Positions 49,094 through 62,040 of a DNA stretch of 64,000 nt are shown in pieces. A program made the position numbers and the translations under genes. This stretch comes from Lentzea xinjiangensis (lineage in GTDB: Bacteria; Actinomycetota; Actinomycetes; Mycobacteriales; Pseudonocardiaceae): contig NZ_FOFR01000012.1 of the NCBI RefSeq assembly GCF_900110955.1, positions 1 through 64,000 on the forward strand, written 5' to 3'. The notes beneath the pieces were generated by a model. It was not told the DNA's origin. It ran no database searches and saw only the letters and a list, made by a program, of their open reading frames with translations. Numbering within the stretch: position 1 is the stretch's first letter; every line of letters starts with the position of its first letter.

Positions 49094-49809
49094 CCCGTTC
49101 ACAGCCGCTGGCCGCGGTCGCGGTGGTCGCCGTGCTGGCGCTGCAACCGCCGTCGAGCTCGGATCCGGTGCCGCCGTCGAGCACGCCCAGCTCACCGGCT
49201 CCGACGAGCAGCAGCTCCTCACCGCCACCCAGGTCGAGCACCAGCGCCACTCCGCCTCCCGTGTCCTCGTCCTCGCCGACGGCTCCACCCGGCACGACCC
49301 CACCCGGCACGGCGCCACCTTCGACGCCGGCACCCCCGCCACCGGCCCCTGCACCGGTGGCGGGGGGAGGGCGCGAGTGGACCCTCACCGCCTCCCGGCT
49401 GGAGCTCGGCGGGCTCGACTTCGCCGGGGTCGTGGACGCCCTGGTGAACGGGCAGGTCGTCAAGGTGCTGAAGTTCACGGCCGGCGACATGAAGATCAAG
49501 GACCTGGTGCAGACCGCTCAGGTCGCACCGGGGGTGAAGCTCGTGACCGCCGCTCGGCCGGGCAGCACGTCCACGGTGTCGCCGGGCCGCATCGAGCTGT
49601 TCACCGTGCAGCTCAAGGGCAACCTCGACCTGCTGGGGATCAAGATCCCGGTCGACTACACGGCGGCGCACCCGCCGCCGATCAACGCGCCGTTCGCGGT
49701 CTTCACCGACGTCACGGTCCGCAACACGGACCTGATCGGCGGCACGCTGACGATCCCGGGAGCGCGGATCTCGGTCGTGCCGGACCAGGCCCCGGCCGAG
49801 AGGCGCTGA
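49090..49809 (+). CDS. Pro/Ser/Thr-rich exported protein of the DUF6230-DUF6114 cassette
   Basis: This is a 239-residue protein. After a short hydrophobic start (PLAAVAVVAVLAL) comes a roughly 75-residue Pro/Ser/Thr linker, then a folded domain of about 145 residues (REWTLTASRLELGGLDFAGVVDALVNGQ...) resembling the DUF6230 domain in length and beta-rich pattern. The linker suggests a wall-spanning or surface display role. ATG 49090 overlaps the DUF6114 stop (ATGA). Function unknown. Confidence 0.75.
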   Translation: MTRSQPLAAVAVVAVLALQPPSSSDPVPPSSTPSSPAPTSSSSSPPPRSSTSATPPPVSSSSPTAPPGTTPPGTAPPSTPAPPPPAPAPVAGGGREWTLTASRLELGGLDFAGVVDALVNGQVVKVLKFTAGDMKIKDLVQTAQVAPGVKLVTAARPGSTSTVSPGRIELFTVQLKGNLDLLGIKIPVDYTAAHPPPINAPFAVFTDVTVRNTDLIGGTLTIPGARISVVPDQAPAERR

Positions 49810-49906
49810 TTGACTGGCTCCGCGCGTGGCTGTAGGTACAGGTGTGCCGGCGCTGTCCCGGGAGGACAGACGCCGGTCCAGGTCACCGAGCCGTGAGACG
49901 GAGAAC

Positions 49907-51106
49907 ATGGTGGGGGAAAGCCTCAAGGACCGCGTCCGCAGTTTCGACCACCACGACCAGTCCGTCGTACCCACGATCCACACCCTGCTCGCCGAGCTCA
50001 GGCAGGGCTGCCCGGTCGCGCGCAGCGAGGCCTACGACGGCTTCTACGTCGTGTCGAGGCAGGACGACATCGTGACCGTCGCGAAGGACGGCGAGACGTT
50101 CAGCGCGGCGGTGCAGGGGCTCGGGGCGGTGGCGATGGTGCCGGACGCCGAGACCACCCGCGCACCGCTGTTCGAGTCCGACCCGCCGGTGCACACGGGG
50201 TGGCGCAACGTGCTCCAGGGGTTCTTCGCCCGGCCCGCCGTGCGGGCGCACGAGCAGTTCATCCGGGAGGTGACCGACCAGGTCATCGACGAGGTGGCTC
50301 CGCGCGGGCGGTGCGAGGTGGTCGGAGACATCGCGGCGCGCATCCCGTCCGTGGTGATCGCCGAGGTCATGGGGGTGCCGCGGCACCGCCAGCAGGAGCT
50401 GGCCAGGCTGGCGCGCGACCTCGTCGCGCCGGCGTCGGTGCAGGACGCGCACCGCGCCGGTGCCGGTCTGGTCGAGTTCCTGCGCGGCGAGATCGCCGAA
50501 CGCCGCGACCGCGAGGACACCGGCGGCGACGTGCTGACCGCGGTGGTCCACGCGGAGGTGGACGGGCGGCGCGCGACCGACGCCGAACTGCTCAAGTACG
50601 CGTTCCTGATGGTCAGCGCGGGTTTCCTGACCACCGTCGACACCATCTCCAGCCTGATGCTGCAGCTCGCGGAGGACCCCGCGACCCGCCGCCGGGTCGT
50701 CGCGGACCGCACGCTCGTGCCGGCGCTGATCGAGGAGATCGTGCGGCACGAGTCCGCGGTGGCCGCGACCGGGCGCACCGTGCTCGCCGAGACCACGCTC
50801 GGCGGCGTCGACCTGCACCCCGGCGACCGGCTGCTGCTGGCCTGGGGCTCGGGAACACGCGACGAGCGCTACGTCGACGACCCCGCCACCTTCCGGCTCG
50901 ACCGGCAGCAGCGGGGACGCGACCTCGGCTGGGGCTCCGGGGTGCACCGGTGCCTGGGCATGCACCTGGCCCGCCTGGAGCTCGGCATCGTGTTCGACAA
51001 GGTCCTGACCGCGATGCCCGAGTTCGAGGTGGAACCCGGCACCGTGCCCGAACGCACGTACGGCGTGCTGCGCGGAGTGCGCCACCTCAACCTGAGGTGG
51101 AGCTAG
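49907..51106 (+). CDS. Cytochrome P450
   Basis: This is a 399-residue soluble bacterial P450. The haem-binding loop is GWGSGVHRCLGMHLARLELG with the Cys thiolate at residue 349. The K-helix pair is in EEIVRHES and the I-helix reads LMVSAGFLTTVDTISS, with the usual acidic residue before the Thr replaced, which can affect proton delivery. The substrate is unknown. No ferredoxin or reductase gene is adjacent. ATG 49907 follows GGAGAAC; a longer upstream frame is rejected. It converges with the metallopeptidase gene. Confidence 0.9.
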   Translation: MVGESLKDRVRSFDHHDQSVVPTIHTLLAELRQGCPVARSEAYDGFYVVSRQDDIVTVAKDGETFSAAVQGLGAVAMVPDAETTRAPLFESDPPVHTGWRNVLQGFFARPAVRAHEQFIREVTDQVIDEVAPRGRCEVVGDIAARIPSVVIAEVMGVPRHRQQELARLARDLVAPASVQDAHRAGAGLVEFLRGEIAERRDREDTGGDVLTAVVHAEVDGRRATDAELLKYAFLMVSAGFLTTVDTISSLMLQLAEDPATRRRVVADRTLVPALIEEIVRHESAVAATGRTVLAETTLGGVDLHPGDRLLLAWGSGTRDERYVDDPATFRLDRQQRGRDLGWGSGVHRCLGMHLARLELGIVFDKVLTAMPEFEVEPGTVPERTYGVLRGVRHLNLRWS

Positions 51107-51110
51107 ATCC

Positions 51111-52481
51111 TCACAGGCCGCACTTGCGCGGGCCCTCGAACACGCCCTCGCGGAACCGCGCCACCCGCTGGAACCCGGGATCCACCGGGTTCTCGCCCTT
51201 CGCGTCACGGGCCGCGTAGTCGAACTGCAGCAGCACGGTCACGGCCTCGTCGAAGTCACCCGGCGAGAGCCCGAACCCGTCCTGCCGCTGGAACACCGCG
51301 CCCGTGTACGCGCCGGCGAGGCACAGGGCGGCCGCGGAGGCCTCCTCGCCCTCGGTCGGCTTGCCCAGCACGGCGAGCTCGGCCATCGCGTACCGCGTGG
51401 CGATCAACGTGCCGGTCGCGTAGTCGCCGAACTCCTTGTGCAGGGCCGGCAGCTCGTCCTGGGTGTCGATCTTGATCGTCTTGTCGGACGGGCAGTACGC
51501 GACGGGGCCCTGGTCGCCGGAGCAGGTCGGCTCGCTCTGGGCGGCCTCGGCGCGCGGTGAGGGCCACGTCTTGCCCGCCGTCGTCGCCAGGCCCTTGAAG
51601 TAGCCGTCGAGGTCCGGCGTCACGGACTCGAGCATCTGGGAGAACGGCAGGTTGCCGCCGTTCGCGCGGTCGGTGACGTTGGTGAACGCGCGCTGCGTGA
51701 ACGTGCGGTTCTGCACGTTCATCGCGGCGCAGAACTTGGTGCCCTGCTCGAAGCCGTCCTGGAAGGCCGCCACGCGGTCGAACGCGCTGCCGTGCGCCTG
51801 CTCGTCCTCCGGCGAGGTGCCGACCGGGTCGCGGAACGTGATCAGCGCGCCCAGCGCCTTGTCGAGGGCGTCCGCGCCGATGTCGAGGCGCTGGGACTTG
51901 CCGTCGGTCACGTTGCGCACGAACGCGCCGGCGAAGCAGTCGGCCTGGGCCTCGGTGAGGATCGTCGGGTACTTCTCGGGCTCGCGGCGCTCGGCCTCGG
52001 GCGTGATGCCCATGCGGTTCTGCACCGCGTGGCCGATCTCGTGGGCGAGCACGACGACCACCGCGGCCTCGCCGAAGCGGTCCTGCAGCACGGGCAGCAG
52101 CGACGCGCGGTCCCACGCGATGGCGTCGGCGGCGGGGCAGTAGAAGGCGTTGCCCTCCACGTCCGCGGCCTTCTGCGTGCACGGTGGCGGCTTCGCGGCG
52201 GCATCGGCCGTGTCGACCGAGTAGAAACCGCCGGTCAGCGGCTTCCACTGCTTGTTGAACGTCTGCTGGAACGCGTCGTCCCAGAACTCGTTGATGTCGG
52301 TGAGGGCGGTGGCGGCCAGCTTGTCGATCGGGCCGTTGTCCGAGCCGCGCACCTGGATGGTCTCGGTGGAGGCCTCTTTCTTCACCACCTTGGCGGCACG
52401 GGGCCGCCCGGGGACCTGTGCCGTGCACCCCGCGGCGAGCAGGGCGGTGGCGACGATCAACGCGATGCTCCGGTGCCGCAT
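51111..52481 (-). CDS. Zinc-metallopeptidase lipoprotein (HEIGH), copy B
   Basis: This is a 456-residue paralogue of the 46393 protein. The signal peptide RHRSIALIVATALLAAGC carries a lipobox. It has the metal motif LAHEIGHAVQNRMG, the ligand region LTEAQADCFAGAFVRN, and the same AHGSAFDRVAAFQDGFEQG and C-terminal Cys-rich domain. The two share the same domain order and probably arose by duplication with divergence. It should be lipid-anchored outside the cell. Convergent P450 stop is 4 nt away. Confidence 0.85.
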   Translation of the reverse strand: MRHRSIALIVATALLAAGCTAQVPGRPRAAKVVKKEASTETIQVRGSDNGPIDKLAATALTDINEFWDDAFQQTFNKQWKPLTGGFYSVDTADAAAKPPPCTQKAADVEGNAFYCPAADAIAWDRASLLPVLQDRFGEAAVVVVLAHEIGHAVQNRMGITPEAERREPEKYPTILTEAQADCFAGAFVRNVTDGKSQRLDIGADALDKALGALITFRDPVGTSPEDEQAHGSAFDRVAAFQDGFEQGTKFCAAMNVQNRTFTQRAFTNVTDRANGGNLPFSQMLESVTPDLDGYFKGLATTAGKTWPSPRAEAAQSEPTCSGDQGPVAYCPSDKTIKIDTQDELPALHKEFGDYATGTLIATRYAMAELAVLGKPTEGEEASAAALCLAGAYTGAVFQRQDGFGLSPGDFDEAVTVLLQFDYAARDAKGENPVDPGFQRVARFREGVFEGPRKCGL

Positions 52482-52591
52482 GACCCCATTGTGCCTGCCG
52501 GGTGGCTCGGAGGGCGTCCTACTCGTCGAACTCAGGCGCATACCTTGGGCAACGTGTCGCGGGCCGGTCGGGTTCACCGGGCGCACCTGCT

Positions 52592-52628
52592 CTCCGGCGG
52601 CGCTCCCGCGGGGGGAGCGCCGCCGGAG
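52592..52628. terminator. Terminator hairpin after glgB
   Basis: CTCCGGCGGCGCTCCC (52592-52607) pairs perfectly over 16 bp with GGGAGCGCCGCCGGAG (52613-52628), leaving a 5-nt loop. It lies 4 nt beyond the glgB stop on the minus strand and probably ends the glgE-treS-mak-glgB transcript. Confidence 0.85.
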
Positions 52629-52632
52629 GAGG

Positions 52633-54807
52633 TCAGTCCGCCTCGCCCAGCACGCCGGGCACCTCGGGCACCAGCCACAGCACCCCGGCGGGCGGGAGCT
52701 GCAGCAACGCCGACCACGGCCGCCCGTGCCACGGCCTGTCCTCCGCGTCGACGCCGCCGAGGTTGCCCACGCCGGAACCGCCGTAGACCGCGGCGTCGGT
52801 GTTCACGAGCTCCTTCCACCGGCCCGCCGACGGCAGCCCGACCCGGTAGTCGTGGTGCGGCATGCCGGAGAAGTTCGCGACGCAGACCAGTTGCGAGCCG
52901 TCCTCACCGATGCGCACGAACGACAGCACGTTGCCACCGGAGTCGTTCGCGTCGATCCACTGGAAGCCCTCCGGCGTCACGTCGTGCGAGAACAACGCGG
53001 CCGACGTCTTGTACACCGAGTTCAGGTCGCGCATCAGCTTCTGGATGCCCTGGTGCAACGGCTCCTGCTCGACCAGGTGCCAGTCGAGCGACCGCGACTC
53101 CGACCACTCCTGCCGCTGCCCGAACTCGCCACCCATGAACAGCAGCTGCTTGCCGGGGTGCGCCCACATGAACGCGAGCAGCGACCGCACGCCCGCCGCC
53201 TTGTTCCAGTCGTCGCCCGGCATCCGGGTCCACAGCGAGCCCTTGCCGTGCACCACCTCGTCGTGCGAGAGCGGCAGCACGAAGTTCTCGCTCCACGCGT
53301 ACACCAGCGAGAACGTCATCTCGTTGTGGTGGAACGAGCGGTGGATCGGCTCACGCGACAGGTAGTGCAGCGTGTCGTGCATCCAGCCCATGTTCCACTT
53401 GAAGCCGAAGCCGAGGCCGCCCAGGTGCGTCGGTCGCGTGACACCCGGCCACGCCGTCGACTCCTCGGCGATCATGACGACGCCGGGGTGCCGCTTGTAG
53501 ACCGTCGCGTTGAGCTCCTGCAGGAACCGCACCGCGTCGAGGTTCTCGCGGCCGCCGAACTCGTTCGGCAGCCACTGGCCCTCCGGCCGCGAGTAGTCGA
53601 GGTAGAGCATCGACGCGACGGCGTCCACGCGCAGGCCGTCGAGGTGGAACTCCTCGATCCAGAACAGCGCGTTGGCGACGAGGAAGTTGCGGACCTCGTT
53701 GCGCCCGAAGTCGAAGACGTACGTGCCCCAGTCGAGCTGCTCGCCGCGGCGCGGGTCGGCGTGCTCGTAGAGCGCCGTGCCGTCGAACTTCGCGAGCGCC
53801 CAGGCGTCCTTGGGGAAGTGCGCGGGCACCCAGTCGACCAGCACGCCGATGCCGCGCCGGTGCAGCGTGTCGACGAAGTGGCGGAAGTCATCCGGCGAGC
53901 CGAACCGCGAGGTCGGCGCGTAGTACGACGTCACCTGGTAGCCCCACGAGCCGCCGAACGGGTGCTCGGCCACGGGCAGCAGCTCGACGTGCGTGAAGCC
54001 CATGTCCTCGCAGTAGTCCGCGAGCTCGGTGGCCAGCTCCCGGTAGCCCAGGCCCGGCTTCCACGAGCCGAGGTGCACCTCGTAGATCGACATCGGCGCG
54101 TTCGCCCACTGCGTGGCCTCGCGCCGGGCGGTCCACTCCGCGTCGCCCCACTCGTACTCCGAGCGCGTGACGACCGAGGCCGTCTGCGGCGGGACCTCCG
54201 TGGCGAACGCCATCGGGTCGGCCTTCTCGTGCCACACGCCGTCCGCGCCGAGGATGCGGAACTTGTACCGCGAGCCCACCGGCACGTTCGGCAGGAACAC
54301 TTCCCACACGCCGCTGGAGCCCATCGAGCGCAACGGGTTCGCGCGGCCGTCCCAGCCGTCGAAGTCACCCGTCACCCGCACGCCGCGGGCGTTCGGCGCC
54401 CACACCGCGAACGAGACACCGGTGACGTCGCCGTTGGCCGTCTCGTAGCAGCGGACGTGCGCGCCCAGCACGTCCCACAGCCGCTCGTGGCGGCCTTCGC
54501 CGATCAGGTGCAGGTCCAGCTCGCCGACCGTCGGCAGCCACCGGTACGGGTCGTCGACCTCGATCGTGTGGTCGCCGTAGGACACCAGGAGCCGGTAGTC
54601 GCCGGGAGCCTCGGGCAGCTCGCCCTCGAAGAGGGCGTCGGCGATGCGCGTCAGCTCGACCTGCTTGTCACCCCACGACACCGCGACCGACGTCGCGCCG
54701 GGCCGCAGCGCCCGCGCCACCACCTGGTCGCCGACGGCGTGCACGCCCAGCAGCGAGTGCGGGTCGTGATGGGCTCCTGACAGCAGTCGGTCCAGGTCGG
54801 CCTTCAC
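52633..54807 (-). CDS. glgB: 1,4-alpha-glucan branching enzyme
   Basis: This is a 724-residue GH13 branching enzyme. The N-terminal CBM48-type region ([27 protein letters not shown]) precedes the barrel with [19 protein letters not shown] (nucleophile Asp), [13 protein letters not shown] (Glu) and [16 protein letters not shown]. Length and order match actinobacterial GlgB. It inserts alpha-1,6 branches into linear glucan made by GlgE. The start is 3 nt after the mak stop, so it is the last gene of the operon. Confidence 0.95.
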   Translation of the reverse strand: MKADLDRLLSGAHHDPHSLLGVHAVGDQVVARALRPGATSVAVSWGDKQVELTRIADALFEGELPEAPGDYRLLVSYGDHTIEVDDPYRWLPTVGELDLHLIGEGRHERLWDVLGAHVRCYETANGDVTGVSFAVWAPNARGVRVTGDFDGWDGRANPLRSMGSSGVWEVFLPNVPVGSRYKFRILGADGVWHEKADPMAFATEVPPQTASVVTRSEYEWGDAEWTARREATQWANAPMSIYEVHLGSWKPGLGYRELATELADYCEDMGFTHVELLPVAEHPFGGSWGYQVTSYYAPTSRFGSPDDFRHFVDTLHRRGIGVLVDWVPAHFPKDAWALAKFDGTALYEHADPRRGEQLDWGTYVFDFGRNEVRNFLVANALFWIEEFHLDGLRVDAVASMLYLDYSRPEGQWLPNEFGGRENLDAVRFLQELNATVYKRHPGVVMIAEESTAWPGVTRPTHLGGLGFGFKWNMGWMHDTLHYLSREPIHRSFHHNEMTFSLVYAWSENFVLPLSHDEVVHGKGSLWTRMPGDDWNKAAGVRSLLAFMWAHPGKQLLFMGGEFGQRQEWSESRSLDWHLVEQEPLHQGIQKLMRDLNSVYKTSAALFSHDVTPEGFQWIDANDSGGNVLSFVRIGEDGSQLVCVANFSGMPHHDYRVGLPSAGRWKELVNTDAAVYGGSGVGNLGGVDAEDRPWHGRPWSALLQLPPAGVLWLVPEVPGVLGEAD

Positions 54808-54810
54808 GAC

Positions 54811-56121
54811 TCACTCTCCTCCACTCGTCATCCGGGCGATCGACGACAACGGCACCGTCAGCCACTCGGGCCTGTTGGCGTGCTCGTACGCGACCTCGTA
54901 AACCGCTTTGTCCAGCTCGAACGCGCGCAGCAGCTGCACGTTGTCCCGCGGGTCCGCCGCCACCTCGGCGTAGCCCTCGCAGAACGCCGCCCTGTTGCGC
55001 TTCGTCCACTCCATCGCGCGGTAGGCGAGCTGGTCGTCGTCGGGCTGACCGACGAGCAGCTGCCGTGCCGCGTAGTCGAACGACCTCAGCATCCCCGCGA
55101 CGTCGCGCAACGGCGACCGCAGCGCGTTGCGCTCGGCGACGCCCGCCGCCGGTTCGCCCTCGAAGTCGATGAGCAGCCAGCCGTGCACCGTCCGCAGCAC
55201 CTGACCGAGGTGCAGGTCGCCGTGGATGTGCTGGATCGGGATCCGCCCGAGGTGCTCGCGCGCCTCCTCGAACGCGGCGCGCAGCGGCTCCTCGTACCTC
55301 GTGAGCTCCGGCACCGCCTCCACGACGGTGTCGAGGCGGCGCTGCATGCCCGCCACGGCGTTCGCCACCGCGTCGTCGTCGGCGATCCGCGTGCCGAGCG
55401 CCTGGGCGAGGTCGGCGTGCACCTTCGCCACCGCGTGCCCGAGCCGGCAGGCCTCGCCCGCGAAGTCGCCGCCGACCTCGGAGGCGTGCAGGTCGGCCTC
55501 GGCCATCAGGTCGCGCACCGAGGTCTTGGCCATGTCCCAGCCCTCGACCGCGTCCGGGAGGAACTCCTGCAGCATCGCGAGCGTGACCGGCTCGCCGTCC
55601 AGCTCGGTCGAGATCGACCCGAGCGGCAGCGCGATGTGCTCGCAGCCGACGGACCGCAGCGCCCGGTGCATCACCAGGTCGCGGTTCTCGCCGCGGGCGA
55701 GCTTGCGGAAGACCTTCAGGATGTACTGCTGGCCGTAGATCAGCGACGTGTTGGACTGCTCGACGCCGATCGGCCTGCCGCGCAGCGAGGTGCGCAGCTC
55801 CACCCCCTGCTCGTGGGCGAACCGGATGCCGTTCACGCTCTCGCCGGCCGCGATCTTGCGCAGCAGCAGGCCGTTGCGCTCGGGGTCGGCGGTGGCGTCG
55901 TAGCCGTCGGAGTGCTCGCTGATGATCAGCTGGTACTGCTCGGTGCGGCCCGGCTGATCGACCTCGACGATCACGTGCGCCACGTCGTCGTCGAGCGGCG
56001 TCGTCCGCAGTGGACGGACCGCCGTGATCGGACGGTCCTTGCCACCGAACCACCGCAGCGTGGGCAGCACGTCCGGCAGGGTGGTGACCAGCTTGTCGGT
56101 GAGCTCGTCGGGATCGATCAC
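54811..56121 (-). CDS. mak: Maltokinase
   Basis: This is a 436-residue kinase that makes alpha-maltose-1-phosphate from maltose and ATP. The N-terminal LPTLRWFGGKDRPITAV cap and the APH-like catalytic HIHGDLHLGQVLRTVHGWLLIDFEGEP (about 300-325) identify the Mak/Pep2 family. Upstream TreS provides maltose; downstream GlgE uses the product. It starts 7 nt after the TreS stop, consistent with one operon and with the TreS-Mak complex known in mycobacteria. Confidence 0.94.
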   Translation of the reverse strand: MIDPDELTDKLVTTLPDVLPTLRWFGGKDRPITAVRPLRTTPLDDDVAHVIVEVDQPGRTEQYQLIISEHSDGYDATADPERNGLLLRKIAAGESVNGIRFAHEQGVELRTSLRGRPIGVEQSNTSLIYGQQYILKVFRKLARGENRDLVMHRALRSVGCEHIALPLGSISTELDGEPVTLAMLQEFLPDAVEGWDMAKTSVRDLMAEADLHASEVGGDFAGEACRLGHAVAKVHADLAQALGTRIADDDAVANAVAGMQRRLDTVVEAVPELTRYEEPLRAAFEEAREHLGRIPIQHIHGDLHLGQVLRTVHGWLLIDFEGEPAAGVAERNALRSPLRDVAGMLRSFDYAARQLLVGQPDDDQLAYRAMEWTKRNRAAFCEGYAEVAADPRDNVQLLRAFELDKAVYEVAYEHANRPEWLTVPLSSIARMTSGGE

Positions 56122-56128
56122 GCGCGAT

Positions 56129-57937
<1,809 letters not shown>

Positions 57938-57972
57938 GGTTCCCACCTCGTCGGGGGTTGTGCGGGGGTTGA

Positions 57973-59949
<1,977 letters not shown>

Positions 59950-60179
59950 CGGCAGCGCCTTTCCGCCGTGTCGGTCCGCGTCGCCTGTAATCCTGCCCTG
60001 TTCGATCATGCTGCTTGTCAGCGGGTTGCCCCATGTAGATCCGTACCCCGCCCACGCCGATCGCACACCTTGAGCGGGTCGTGTGTCCAGGGTCTCCCGG
60101 CCACCGTTGCGGGAACTTCCAGTGGACCGTTCCTGTGATACCCACGGAGTTACGGCGGTGCTACGGGTACCGTGCCCGC

Positions 60180-61760
60180 GTGAACAAGCTTGGCGACCGC
60201 TACGTCCTCCTCGACCAGCTCGGCGCCGGCGCGATGGGCGTCGTGTGGCGTGCGCGCGACGAGCTGCTGCACCGGGACGTGGCCGTCAAGCAGCTGCTTC
60301 TCACCGAGTTGCAGCCGAACGAGTTCCACGAGGCCGTCCAGCGCGCGATGCGCGAGGGCCGCATCGCGGCACGCCTGCAGCACCCGAACGCGATCGCCGT
60401 GTACGACGTGGTCGTCGAGGACGGCAAACCCTGCCTGGTCATGGAGTATTTGCCGTCCCGCAACCTGTCGGCGATCCTGGGCGAGCGCGGCCCGCTGCCC
60501 CCGCTGGAGGCCGCGCGGATCGGCTCCCTGGCCGCGGGCGCGCTGGCCGCCGCGCACGACGCCGGCATCGTGCACCGCGACATCAAGCCCGGCAACGTCC
60601 TCATTGGACGTGATGGCACCGTCAAGATCACCGACTTCGGCATCTCGCGCGCTTTGGGCGATGTGGCCGTCACCAAGACCGGCATGCTGGCCGGTACGCC
60701 CGCGTTCCTCGCGCCGGAGCTGGCCCGCGGCGCCGAGCCCGCGCCGCCGTCGGACGTGTTCTCGCTCGGCGCGACGATCTACGCGATGACCGAGGGCGAG
60801 CCGCCGTTCGGCAAGAGCACCAACGACCTCGGCCTGCTCTACAAGGTCGCACGGGGCGAGACCCGCCCGCCGCTGCGCTCCGGCCCGCTCACCCCGCTGC
60901 TGACGCGGCTGCTGGCGAACGAGCCGTCGCAGCGCCCGACCGCGGCCCAGGCGGCGGAGGAGCTCAAGGCCATCGCGTCCGGCGCCGCCGTCCCGTCCAC
61001 GAGGGTCATCCCGCCCCGTCCGATGACCCCGCCGTCCGGCACCGCCGTGATGCCGTCGTCGGGACCGGGCACCCAGGGCCCGCGCACGGTGCCGCCGCAG
61101 GCCCCGCGCACCGCACCGCCGCGGACCAGGCCACCGGTGCCGCTGCCGGAGCCGTACGACCCCGAACCGGAGCCGAGGAAGAACCGCGGCCTCGCCGTCG
61201 CCGCCGCCGTCCTGGGTGTGCTGCTGATCGCCGGCCTGGCCTACGCGCTCATCGAGAAAGCCGGCGACGAGGGCACCACGGCGAACCCCGGCGGCACCTC
61301 GACGCCGCAGACGACGTCGCAGACCAAGGCTCCCACCAAGCAGCAGCCGCCCGCCCAGGTGCCCGCGCCGACCAGCGAGAAGCCGAAGCCGCCGCAGAGC
61401 TCCCCGAGCCAGCCGCCCTCGTCCAAGCCGCCCGCCACCAAGTTCACCGCGGCGCAGGTCGTCCAGTTCGTGAGGCAGCACTACGGGAAGCTGCCGGCCA
61501 ACGTCGAGGGCGCCCGCGGGGACTGGGAGCAGGGCCAGGCGCCGAGCCTCGCCTCGGAGAAGGAGTACTGGGGTGGCTTCACCAAGGTCGCGGTCCAGGG
61601 CAACCCGCTGGTGAACCCCGAGGACAACGGCACGTTCACCGTCACGACGGCGCTGGCGCTCACCGAGGCGGAGTCCGGCAAGACCACGACCGAGGAGCAC
61701 ACCCTCGAGATCTCGGGCAAGGGCGACAAGCTGCTGATCACGGGCGAGCAGAAGGGCTGA
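60180..61760 (+). CDS. Membrane Ser/Thr protein kinase (PknB-like)
   Basis: This is a 526-residue kinase. Residues 5-265 form a Hanks-type domain: [11 protein letters not shown] (Gly loop), VAVKQLL (Lys), [15 protein letters not shown] (HRD), ITDFGISRA (DFG), [10 protein letters not shown] Pro-rich linker leads to one transmembrane helix ([22 protein letters not shown], about 335-356), then an external Pro/Thr/Ser region and a small domain ([22 protein letters not shown]...). It lies between glgE and glgP. In mycobacteria GlgE is reported to be phosphorylated by such kinases, so control of glucan metabolism is plausible. Confidence 0.92.
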   Translation: MNKLGDRYVLLDQLGAGAMGVVWRARDELLHRDVAVKQLLLTELQPNEFHEAVQRAMREGRIAARLQHPNAIAVYDVVVEDGKPCLVMEYLPSRNLSAILGERGPLPPLEAARIGSLAAGALAAAHDAGIVHRDIKPGNVLIGRDGTVKITDFGISRALGDVAVTKTGMLAGTPAFLAPELARGAEPAPPSDVFSLGATIYAMTEGEPPFGKSTNDLGLLYKVARGETRPPLRSGPLTPLLTRLLANEPSQRPTAAQAAEELKAIASGAAVPSTRVIPPRPMTPPSGTAVMPSSGPGTQGPRTVPPQAPRTAPPRTRPPVPLPEPYDPEPEPRKNRGLAVAAAVLGVLLIAGLAYALIEKAGDEGTTANPGGTSTPQTTSQTKAPTKQQPPAQVPAPTSEKPKPPQSSPSQPPSSKPPATKFTAAQVVQFVRQHYGKLPANVEGARGDWEQGQAPSLASEKEYWGGFTKVAVQGNPLVNPEDNGTFTVTTALALTEAESGKTTTEEHTLEISGKGDKLLITGEQKG

Positions 61761-61970
61761 GCGGGCGAACCGGACGAGCGGGATCTCCGGTGCAAAATGG
61801 ACAACGGCCGCACGGTCCACGGCTTCCTGTGCCGAATGGCGCCGCCGGGAACCGTCGAAGACCCGCCGCCGGCACCGCCGAGCCCGCGGGCGGCGCTCCC
61901 GCCGAGCAGCGGGCGAATGGCCGCCACCCGCGTCCGGCCTGTTCACGGGTCGTCGGCGTCTTGACCGGTT

Positions 61971-61986
61971 CTGCAAGTCGTTGCAG
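61971..61986. promoter_or_regulatory. CTGCAA-N4-TTGCAG inverted repeat upstream of glgP
   Basis: CTGCAAGTCGTTGCAG is a perfect inverted repeat 54 nt before the glgP ATG. Its half-sites recall the CTTGCAG boxes recognised by MalR-like LacI regulators of starch and maltose genes. A GGGAACGTTGTC sequence at 61995-62006 resembles half of the LacI site at 31547. Functional role is inferred. Confidence 0.35.
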
Positions 61987-62040
61987 GTCTGGCCGGGAAC
62001 GTTGTCAGCCCCGCGGGGGTGGCAGGTAAGTTGCCTCGTC

